Source: Rosellinia necatrix
Taxonomy: Eukaryota; Ascomycota; Sordariomycetes; Xylariales; Xylariaceae
Reading direction: 5' to 3'
NCBI GenBank assembly: GCA_021209875.1
Contig: JAGYVD010000005.1
Span: 4,564,001 to 4,628,000, forward strand
DNA length: 64,000 bases
The notes beneath the pieces are model-generated. The model was given only the letters and a program-made list of their open reading frames with translations. It did no database searches and was not told the origin of the DNA. Position numbers and translations under genes: made by a program. This document shows positions 11,653 through 20,975 of this stretch, piece after piece (the first letter of the stretch is position 1; each line of letters opens with the position of its first letter).

Positions 11653-13847
11653 TCAGCGAATGACGTCCCCCTCTTTGTCGATCCCCTCTTCCATCTCCAG
11701 GATATCGCTCCCGGCGAGCACCCCGCTACCGAGCGCGGTAGTCTTGCGTCCGGCGAGCCAGACCTCGTGGAACTTGACGCTCTCGTCACTGCTCGCGACG
11801 ACGACGCAGCCCTCCTCGGCCGTGCGGCTACGGCGCCTCTCGCGGGTCCGGTACGTGTCCGACGGGCCGCCCGGGTAGGCGACGGCGTAGAGGGCGCGGT
11901 GCTCGCCGCCGTCCCAGGGCACGGCGGCCACCTGGCGGCAGTCGGGCCAGCTGAACACGGCGATGCGGTACGGGTGGTCCGGCTGCGCGTACCCGAACGT
12001 GGCCGCGATCTCCCGCCGCGTCCGGCTCCAGATCAGCGCCGTCACCTGCGCCGCCACCGCGATCGTCGCCAGCGCCGACCCCGACGTCGTGTGGTAGAAG
12101 TGGATGCACTTGTCGTTCGACCCGCCCCCCCGTCGCCACGAGCCCGGCCCGCCACGGGCAGAACGCGATCGCCTTCACCGCCGCCGCGTGCACCCACCGG
12201 TGCTTCTCCGAGCCCGCCGGGAGGTACCGCACTAGATTCCGCGGCATCGTGTAATAGTCTGCGTCCTCGCCGGTGCGGGAGGCCACCGCGGCGCCGCCAC
12301 GCCCACCGGGACTGGCCGGGCAGCGCGAGGTGGGGATGGGGATGGGGGTGATGGTGGGGGGTCGGGAGGGGAATCGGGAAGGGGGGGCAGACGATGACGA
12401 CGAAGAAGAAGCCCCGACTGCTGCGGAAGTCGAGGTGGGCGCTATCATCTCCGCCCTGGCCGTGGTGGTCTCTTCATCCCGCGTCTCCAGGACCCTGTCC
12501 GCTTGGAAGAGGCAGCAGAGGTTGTCATTGCCGCCCGTCGCGAAGTCCTCCCCCGGAAGGTGACCAGGCGAGGCCGCAGATCTGCTGTGAGTGGATCTTG
12601 ATGCGGACCATCAGCGTCATCGACCCTGGCCAGTTCTCCCGGGCCACTTCCCAGGGCTCAGGCCACTCCACCGAGTAGTAGTACAATTCCCCCATCTCGT
12701 CGCCCACGAGGAGGTCTTCCGTGCTCACCATGGCGCCGGCATTGCTCGGGTTTAGCGACGGCCGCATGGCCACGGTAGGGCGCCAGCAGAGGCAAGCTAC
12801 CGGCGCCGGCTGTTGGGCTTCGAAGCGGGGGAGTAGGCTGTCGAATAGGGACATGAGCGAGAGACTGCCGTTGGACCGGCCGAAGGCGAGTATCGACTTG
12901 CCGCCCTGCTCGGACGAGAAGGCCACCGAGGTCAACCAAGACCCATCTTTGGCGCCGCCGTTCAAGAGGGTGACGCCGGTGGCCTCGGACCACCCGTACA
13001 GGAGGTTGCCTAGGCCCACGGCCAGAATGTTGCAGGACCTAGAATAGTCCATAATAGAGCAATAGAAATCATCACGTAGGCCGGGGGCATCCAAGACTCT
13101 AAGAAGTGTGAGTAAATGGTTGTTTTGTCATCGGCGTCGGGCGGAGAGTTGTCCCGTGACCTACTTGAAGGGGGCGTTAGGCAAGACATGCTGTACTTTC
13201 GACGCTTCTTTTATGTGTTAGCCCCTATGCGTGCATATATATGTACACGCTCAACGGACGAACTAACTGGCAATGGGGTGAGCATCGTTGGCCCATTCTG
13301 TTCCTGTCCAGATAGTCTTGGCCGACTTCAGCGATGATCTTATTTTCGCTTTGCATCGGGGAAACGTCGAAAAGCCATCGAAATCGAGAACACGCCGGAC
13401 ACGGTCAATGTTGAGGGCCAGAGCTAGTCGGCCTTCGTGTTTCTCTTGATCTTCTTCCGATTTGGGCTTTAGGTTGGAGAAGGACGTGGTATAGAGACGG
13501 GCGTTTGTACCTGAACTGACGAGCCGCCCGCGCCCTCCATCAACGGCGACGCCATTCGGGGCTGTGCCGCCGACCGACCACACAGCTCCGTGGCTGACCT
13601 GACGATCGAGGGGGTACAGGCCCAGGACGGTGCCCTGGCGGCGCTCTACGCAGTCAGACCGGGAAAGACGGCGAGACAATGCGGGTATGCACCGTTTGGG
13701 GGTAAAGCAAAAGGCGTCAGCGCCGGCCTCGTCAGTACGACGCAGGCGTTCCGAGGGCGACAGTTCGTGGGGTTGCTTGTTGGCTCGGAATCGATCAAGT
13801 TCTGCTAGATGGAAAGGCACGAAGCGGTCAGGGGACAAGACAGGCAT
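11653..13847 (-). CDS. AMA1: APC/C activator of the Cdc20/Cdh1/Ama1 (fizzy) family, two apparent frameshifts
   Basis: The N-terminus has a C-box-like DRFVP (residues 7-11) and a basic KRCIPALSRRLSR stretch. After an intron (13097..13267, GTTAGT donor) comes the family hallmark LDAPGLRDDFYCSIMDYS with LAVGLGNLLYGWSE, then WD40 blades (QICGLAWSPSG, CLFQADR, AVKAIAFCPWRAGLVATGG, VTALIWSRTRREIAATFGY). The protein ends in Ile-Arg, the IR tail that docks activators on the APC/C. The reading frame is broken twice by one extra base: around 12547-12554 (after SPSG) and in a run of seven C (12125-12131, after LVATGG). Ignoring those two bases gives about 673 residues with every blade intact. The wording of the DDFYCS region and the long N-terminus fit Ama1-type (meiotic) activators better than Cdc20 or Cdh1; the family is sure, the subfamily less so. 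Confidence 0.82.
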
Positions 13848-15466
13848 CTTTGTCTTCTTCTTCCTCTTCTTCTTCTTCTGACATATAAAACGAAAGAATG
13901 AGGCTATTTATTCATAATGCTCATACTAACTGATTAGCCCACCTTACCTAGGGAGAAAAGAGAGGAAGAGAAGGATTCGGAGATGAAGGAGGGATGAAGC
14001 AAGGCTGCCCAAACGCCTGGCCCTAGGATGATGCCATGGTCTGTATAGTATTCCTCTTCGTAGAAGTCTCAACACGCCGATCGTGCCTGCCCTGGGGTAT
14101 TCCCAGTCTACTTCGACGTTTCTCGGTGTTCGCAAGGGAAGAGGTACCTCGATCGCCTTACTGAGATCATAGAAAACCCCTATAGGCCGCTTGGCTTCGG
14201 ATGTAGCATAGGTAGATTATTACCGATATGCCCACCCATTATACCTAGTTAAGCACTTTTGGTATTTTGGTATTTTGGTATTTTTGTATTTTTCTTTTGC
14301 CGATTCACGAGGGTCTTGTGGTGAATGCTCCATGGTGGGTGTCTGCTCTTGCTCCAACGTCTGCACCTGGATCTGTTCTACTTCGGATTAGCGCGAGGCG
14401 AAACGACCTCGGGGGCGCTTGCCTCATCACGATTTGCCAGGCTATTGGCAGACTATCAGATAAGGCTAGATCTATATCCGTCTACATGGCTAATGCAGAT
14501 AGCCCCAACCTTATACATTCTGAGTTTACGTTAGATAATTCCTTTTTCTAGTGTATAGGTACGCAGTTAAGACTAACAGGAGCACCCATCTACACCTATC
14601 CTGCTCAAGGTCTGAAATCCCGTCCGCCATACACACCCTACCCGATACTCAAAACCTCTCATGCCTTCCTCGAAATTATCCCCTAGGCGTCGTAAATATA
14701 TTTATCTAATTACTCAGCAGCAAGAGTAACTAGGTAGTAGTTTAACTTTGAACAATTTTCATGCGAAACGTATCTTGGTTTACATGTGAATCAAAGGATT
14801 TACCGCCTTGGGAGCAGCAATGGGCTAAGGATGGAGCCTGGTGGGAGAATGCCATGGAGTTTGTGATTAAAAGGCTGTTCTGATTTTTCCTTTGCTGCCG
14901 TATTTTTACATTTTCTATTGACCAGCATCATCATCATCAGTACTATATTCTAAAGTCGGCATCTACGACGAGGAAGAGCAATTCGAGACTAAACGTAGGG
15001 CAACTCGAAGCTGTCTAAAACATATTAGTTCCAAGGCGTTACGGCCAAGTTGAGCACGACGGAACTAGATGGCTATTACTCGAGGACGCTGGAGGGGTAT
15101 CGCTGGCGTCGCTGAAATGCGCGCTGCCCGAGCCCAAGAAGCTATCAAAGGTATTCAAAGAGTGTTTTCGGACAACTCATAGTTTGGACGTACACTAATA
15201 GGGCCCGAACCCTGGGGCCTACCAGCGTGTGAAGGGAAGCCCGAAGCGCCAGACTTCGGGGACGTTGACTTTGATCTAAGCGAAGATGGTAAAGGATTCT
15301 TCTTAGCATCCAGGATCTCGTCTATACTAAAATAGAATCGTGATATGCAGTGTGTCTATGAACACGACGACGGCGAACTAGTCCCTGTCCTCGTGAACAC
15401 CGAATATATAGGCCCAGAATGGTAGGCCGAGAATGGCAGGCCACGAGATAGGACTAAAGCTAAAGT

Positions 15467-15530
15467 GCTTGTGTAAAAGCGGGTTGTGCTTAGGCTAGGT
15501 CCGGGCTAAAAGCGGCATGACTTAGGTAGT
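15467..15530. repeat. Dispersed repeat fragment, copy 1
   Basis: Begins GCTTGTGTAAAAGCGGGT and contains GGCTAAAAGCGGCATGACTT. It resembles 31159-31212, with C-to-T and G-to-A type differences and one length difference. Confidence 0.5.
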
Positions 15531-15870
15531 ATGTCAGTGCTAGTTGCCAGTAACTACTTCTATATTGCCATATCTGTCTGGTGGTTGACGGAAGCCTGCT
15601 AAAAGAAGCTAGAATGTTACCTGGACACTTTACCAGCCTTCCAAGAATAGCCAAGCACAAAGTAACATCTACATGCATGTAACTAACCGCAGCACCGCCA
15701 ATCACAGGCCCCACGGCTTGGTGCAATAATCACCTTGTAGATTCTTGTATTGGTTTTACCATGACGTCCCTAAACGGGATCCTACCCGCTTTTAGCGTGG
15801 GCTAGCCCCGCCTTTACGTAAGCCCAGCTGCATAACTATAAGCCGTAAGAAACGTTTGTCGCTAGTAATA

Positions 15871-15894
15871 AACCGACTTCTCGGGAAGTCGGTT
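15871..15894. repeat. Perfect 10-bp inverted repeat
   Basis: AACCGACTTC and GAAGTCGGTT separated by TCGG. No gene ends immediately next to it, so a terminator role has no support. Confidence 0.85.
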
Positions 15895-16641
15895 GTAGCT
15901 AAAGTAAATAAATAAAGTCAGCCAATAACTACTGTTTATGTATTTACTTGGGGTTGTTTATACAAGATCTTCCTTATACTGGTGCGTAGTGTTTAACGGA
16001 ACCTATCATTCTTACAAAGGCCTTAGAATTATAATGTTACGCATAAATTGCAAGAAACAGGTGATACTTCTTTTTGGGTGTTGCCCTGGCCTATTTTAAT
16101 TCCACGGTTCGGCGCCGCCAGCGTGATTGCGTGTAACGGAAGTAGAGTTCACACCAGCACTCCCCCGTGTTTTTCTGTTGGAGTCCCGTTCCATCCCTGT
16201 AAGTTCACTGCTCCCCTTGAGTCAACAGCTTATAGCTGGTGCTCAAGGTGTCCGACTCCGAACTTGACTACGTGCATCTGATTCTCGCTTTCAGGCGCGA
16301 GGGAGGCATTCTGTTGAGAGAACCTTCGCTGGGGGGTTGGGTGGCTGTGGAATATCCCCAACACAACACCTATCTAGCCTTTACGCAAATCCGTAGCTGC
16401 TGAAGTTAAGAGGACCCAGGTAGTGCAATGACGTTCCACTTGGATGGAAAAGGCTTCCCGCCTGCTTATGGTTCCCATGTGACTCCTACTTACTCAGAAG
16501 AAGTCATCACCAACTTGCTTTCAGCCTCAGGGTCCTTGCCAGTGCAAGGCCTTTCACGTTAACGGTAAAAAGAAGCTGTTTTGCGGACCGTTTCCCCCTG
16601 CATAAATCAAGCATTGAGTACGAGCCGAGCGCACTACCTAA

Positions 16642-16678
16642 CCCCAGTTTGTCGTGCGCTAGGAAAGTGGTAAAACCT
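16642..16678. repeat. Dispersed repeat fragment, copy 1
   Basis: Shares about 32 of 37 positions with 47822-47858, including TTTGTCG and GCGCTAGGA and the end TGGTAAAACCT. Probably remnants of one old element. Confidence 0.55.
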
Positions 16679-16926
16679 GGAACCCCAGGAATCCCCCCTC
16701 CCAAGGGTCCCCGCCCACAGGTCCCTGTCCCCGCCCACAGGTCCCCACACCAACAGGTCCCCACCGAGTAACGGAGGGGGGTGACTTATTGCAAGTTACA
16801 CAACACTGCCAACGTGCAGGTATATGGCAAGACAGCACATGAGATCGCATACTTCCTTCCTCTTCTATCCTGCGCATCTAGGAAGTTTGTTAGCGATGAG
16901 AGAGAAAAGGCTGATCTGCAATCGGC

Positions 16927-18502
16927 ATGGATAATGTATAGTTCCCCGCCCCATCCTCCCGTCCTCTTCTGACTCGGCCCGATCTGCTCTTGCTCTTGCT
17001 CCCTCTTTTTTTTTTTCTCCCCCTTGCTTCTCTTTCACCCAGTGGTCTGTCTGTCTACTGTCCACTGTCTACTGTCCACTGTCTACTGTCTACATAGTAG
17101 TGGTCTGCGCGGTTGCATATATATATACCACGTATCGTGGATCGCGATCACCGTGTCTGTCCTCCGCATCCTACATTCAATAGCTTACACGACGCCCTTC
17201 TAGCACGGTATAGCCCGAGTCGCCCGGACCGCCCGGACCGAGGAGCAGCGCAGGCAGGATCTCGAGAAGATCCGGAAATACCGGGAGCTCGAGGACGCCA
17301 TCCGCGACAAGACGTCCTGCCGCGCCTACGACGACCCTACGCTCTTCCCCCTCACCTCCAAGCTCCTCCGCCTCAACCCCGAGTACTACACGATATGGAA
17401 CGTCCGTCGACGCTGTCTAACGTCTGGCTTGTTGTCCAGACCGTCGGCTGGATCGTGGCCCTCGAGGGCGTGGCCGAGTACTTTACCGAGCGCCACTACG
17501 AGTCCCTCTTCCGCCGCCTCCTCACCATCGCCGTCGGATGCGACCCCGCCAAGCCCAACCTCCCCGACAACTGGGAAGAGTGGTACTACAGCTGACCTCG
17601 CCGCCACCGCGACTACCACGACCGCCACGACTACCACCGCTACCACCGCTACCGACGCCGAGGCCGAGGCCGAGGCCGATGCCAACATCAAGACAGACAC
17701 CGACGTCCTGCAGTCCGAGCTCACCTTCACCATTCCACTGCTCCTCGAGTTCCCCAAATGCTACTGGATCTGGAAGTACCGGAAGTGGATCCTCGAGCAG
17801 GCCATCCTTCGCCTGCCGAAAGCAGTCGCCAGCGGTGTCTGGGATGCCGAGCTGGCTCTCGCTTCCAAGATGCTGGTCAAAGATCGCCGCAACTTCCACG
17901 CCTGGGGCTACCGCCGCTACCTCGTCGCCAGGCTGGAGAGCCCCGACCTGCTGGGACGGAGCCTTGCTGAGGACGAGTTCGCCTACACCTCCAAGATGAT
18001 CCGCGAGGACCTGTCCAACTTCTCAGCCTGGCATAATCGCAGTCGGCTGATGCTTCGCGTCCTAGACGAGCGCGGCGCTGACGACAAAGCCCGCGCCGCC
18101 TTTCTGGAGGCCGAGATGAGCCAAGTACAAGAGGCGCTCAATGTCGGGCCCGAAGACCAGAGCCTTTGGTACTACCACCGCTACCTCATGTCGCAAGTCA
18201 TCGGCTCCGAAGGAAAGCCCATCATCACCCCCAACCTCACGGTTGCCCAGAAGATCTCATACCTAGACCTAGAGATTGAGTTTATCAAAGACTTGCTCCA
18301 AGATTTCCCAGACCTGAAATGGCCCTATGAGGCCCTGCTCGAGTACACATTTGCGCTATGCAAGTTACAACCTGGCGCCGCGGGCGAAGGAGAGGAGAAG
18401 GACCCGAATTTTTGGTTGGCCAAGTTAAGAAAGCTAGACGCTATGCAAGCGGGTAGATGGAACGATGTTGAGCAGGACATCGAGCGGGAGATTACCACAT
18501 AA
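16927..18502 (+). CDS. bet4: Rab geranylgeranyltransferase (type II) alpha subunit
   Basis: The main exon 17204..18502 starts after a TAG acceptor and reads HGIARVARTARTEEQRRQDL, the normal N-terminus of fungal Bet4 minus its first residues. The only upstream ATG that fits in frame before a GT is 16927 (exon 16927..16935, donor GTATAG, intron of 268 nt), giving MDN-HGIAR; this tiny first exon is tentative. Prenyltransferase alpha repeats follow: LNPEYYTIWNVRRR, FPKCYWIWKYRKWIL, RRNFHAWGYRRYLVARLE, LSNFSAWHNRSRLM and DQSLWYYHRYLMSQ. With the beta subunit Bet2 and the escort protein Rep, the enzyme attaches geranylgeranyl groups to the C-terminal cysteines of Rab GTPases. Between repeats 1 and 2 lies a long Ser/Thr/Pro/Ala linker including a reiterated Thr-Ala and Glu-Ala segment (about 17590-17690). 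Total about 435 residues. It converges on the phosphatase gene, with 132 bp between stop codons. Confidence 0.9.
17050..17092. repeat. CTGTCTACTGTCCA tandem repeat
   Basis: Three 14-nt units, the last diverged, in the 5' leader or proposed first intron of bet4. Confidence 0.8.
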
Positions 18503-18634
18503 ACGCAATGATAATATATCTTTACCCCCATACCGAGAGAGTTTTTCGTTGTTATTATCATTATTACTGTGATGAGCAAGTACGATTCGTAACATGGGGA
18601 TACTAACAGTGCTGAGGCCGCTGGCCACCTGAAG

Positions 18635-20852
18635 CTACATGCTGATAGTCCCATTACACTTCCCCATCACCAGGCCAGCATCTCTGCCCACCAACCCGTC
18701 AAAGTACGCCAGCAAAGTCTCGGCCGGTAGCATATCCATCTCGCCCAGACTCGGGTTCGAGGAACGGAGAACCCGGCCGCCGAACAAAACTCGCACGTAA
18801 TACCCGCTAGGGCTTGAGCCCCCTTCTTCGTGCGTAGTACTACTACTAGTAGTAGTAGTAGTAGCAGTAGGAGCAGTAGTAGCAGCGGTAGTAGATTCGT
18901 CCCCCTGTGGGGTAGGACGAGAAGAGAAGGAGGAGGAGGAGGAGGAGGAGGAGGAGGACGACGACGACGCGGATGGCCGTCGTGCGTAGAGCTCAAATAC
19001 GACCTCGCTGCCCATGCCGGGCCACACCATGACGTCGATCTGCAGGATGCTCAGAAGCCGGCTGACGGACCCGTCGTGGGCCACGTTGTGGAAGTATAAC
19101 AACGGCGGCGTCGTCCCCTCGGCCATGGCGGCCCGCAGATGCCCCGCCAGCTCGGCCACGTAGACCCCGTACGACGCCGCCGACGCCGCCAGCGAGCCCG
19201 GCGCGTCCCGGTAGACGCGCGAGTACTCCCACTGGCCCAGGCGGTAGACGGAATCGGCGAGGGCCTGGTTGATGCAGGCGGGGGGCCCGGTCGCCGTCTC
19301 CGCGGTACCACTACTACCATCACCGCTACGGCCATTATTGTCCGCTATGGTGGTGGTGGTGGTGGTGGTGGCGATGGTTGCGTCGGACTGACGGCAGGGA
19401 AGCGGCTTCGCGTGGCACTGCCGCGCGGACAGGTTGTCGAAGTAGTGGTCGAAGCTGGCGTGGAAGCCGGGGTCGGCGGGCGGCACGCCCGAGGCCGCGT
19501 CGAGCGCCGCGTACAGGGCCGCGGCGCCGTCGAGGTGCGCCGCCCACGCCCCGCCGCCGGAGGGCGATCTGATGGCGTTGAACAGCGCCGCGGCCGCGGG
19601 GCAGGGGTATTGCGGTTCTAGGCTGTCGACGCCGGCGGCGCCTACGAGGAGTGGGGTCGAAGAAGAAGAAGAAGAAGAAGAAGAAGAAGAAGATGATGAT
19701 GATGAGGAGGAGGAGGAGGATGAGAAGGAAGAGGAGGGGGTGTCGTCGTCGGCCACCCTCCAGGTCCCGGCGATCAGCATGCCCGCCACCTGGCTCGTGA
19801 TCACGTTCTGCGTCACGCGGTAGACCACCCTGTCCCGCCAGCCCGGCGAGCCGCGGGCGGGCAGGAAGCCCAGGAGCCCGTGGTACACGCCGTAGAGGTC
19901 CGCGCCGTGGGCGTGGGAGTCGTCGAGGCCCGCCGCGGTGATCTGCGGGAACTGGCACGTCCCGACCCAGCCCGCCGGCACGTACGGGTTCAGGGGCGAG
20001 ATGAAGCCCTTCCAGAACCCCCGCGCCGGCGCCGGCCGGCGTTTCTTCTTCTCCCCGTCGTCGCGGCCATGGTCGGGGCCATGGTCGAGGTCGGAGTCGG
20101 AGTCGGGGCCGGAGTCGGGCCCCCCGAACGGAGCCCCGTAGAAGTAGAGCCCCTCGTCGTCGCAGTCCCAGTGGTACGGCTCCACCGGGAAGGCGTTGCT
20201 CGCGTAGGGCGTTCTCTTGTGGTGGCGTTGGATCTAGTCGGGTGGGAAAGCATTTCGAGCATTTTAGTGTTTGGGTTTTCATGCCATTTCATTTGATTTC
20301 ATTTGATTTCATTTTGATATACATAATCGCCCAGGAGCAATCACATAAGTCGTAAGACATACAATTTCCCATAATATGACAAAAACCCAATGAATTACAG
20401 CGGAGAAAAGAAGAGAAAAAAAATAAAATAAAAATAAAAATAAAATAAAAATAAAAAATAAATAAATAAAGAAAAGCAGAAGGGGGACAAGGAAAGGTCG
20501 GAGGACTCACCACTTCTACGTATTTCAGCTCATACTCCGGCGGCGCCCTCGTGTATTCGGCCCTGCGTACGTGCGGCATGTTGCACCAGTTGTACGTGCC
20601 GTAGTCGGCGTCGGGCGTGTGCGACGTGTTGAAGATGAATCCGTGGACGCCGGTGCCGTGCAGCGCCGTCTCGAGGTCGTTGATGGCCGTGCTGCGAGGC
20701 GGGTACCATCCCAGATCGACCCCGAGAGGGCGGTCCCGGCCTCCAATGGCCGAGCCCAGTCCGAACGGCGACACCGACACGGACCAGCAACACCACCACC
20801 ACCACCCCGGAACCAGCGTCGCTGGCCATCGCCACAGCCGAGGGGACCTCAT
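18635..20852 (-). CDS. Secreted histidine acid phosphatase (fungal HAP family)
   Basis: Two exons, 20511..20852 and 18635..20233, joined over a 277-nt intron (GTGAGT...TAG). Exon 1 ends with HGFIFNTSHTPDADYGTYNW, then CNMPHV and YELKYVEV; exon 2 opens IQRHHKRTPYASN, which carries the catalytic His/Arg as RHHKRTP in place of the classic RHGxRxP. The C-terminal acid motif is VAHDGS (HD). The start at 20852 gives a hydrophobic, Trp/Cys-rich leader; an in-frame ATG at 20975 would add a better membrane helix (HTLPIAFIVACCAAFYLAHL), so either a signal peptide or an anchor is possible. Length is about 646 or 687 residues, longer than usual because of poly-Ser tracts (around 19660-19740 and 18920-18970), an Asp/Ser/Gly-rich repeat and a Thr run. 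The family hydrolyses phosphomonoesters or phytate outside the cell. The gene is strongly GC-rich. Confidence 0.88.
19657..19737. repeat. Trinucleotide repeat encoding poly-Ser in the phosphatase
   Basis: AGAAGA passing into TGATGA and GGAGGA on the plus strand, read as a run of about 20 Ser codons on the minus strand. A second, similar run lies at about 18920-18970. Confidence 0.85.
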
Positions 20853-20975
20853 GGTCTCAGACTCCCACACGGCGAGATGGGCGAGGTAGAACGCAGCGCA
20901 GCACGCAACGATGAATGCGATGGGTAATGTATGCCCTTTAGGTACACCACGGCATCCCTTTAGTTCACGGACCAT

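Larger units (their letters stand above)
13848..16926. other. 3 kb of degenerate, partly repetitive DNA
   Basis: No intact gene. At about 15065-15420 several short stretches read like decayed coding sequence in different frames (for example LLEDAGGVSLASLKCALPEP), with stops between them; I cannot name the source. Parts at 15467-15530 and 16642-16678 resemble sequences elsewhere in the window. A 10-bp perfect hairpin is at 15871-15894 and a GGTCCCC-rich minisatellite at about 16690-16765. Confidence 0.45.

Noticed and set aside
11767..12351. A 194-codon plus frame opposite the APC/C activator
   Set aside because: Antisense to WD40 repeats; rich in Arg and Pro as expected from reversed GC-rich codons.
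11653..13847. Treating the APC/C activator as three or four separate genes
   Set aside because: The WD40 motifs run in order across the frames, and a single extra base explains each break, so one gene is simpler.
19335..20282. A 315-codon frame on the minus strand
   Set aside because: It overlaps the phosphatase exon in another frame and encodes only Arg/Pro/Leu-rich text produced by the GC-rich codons.
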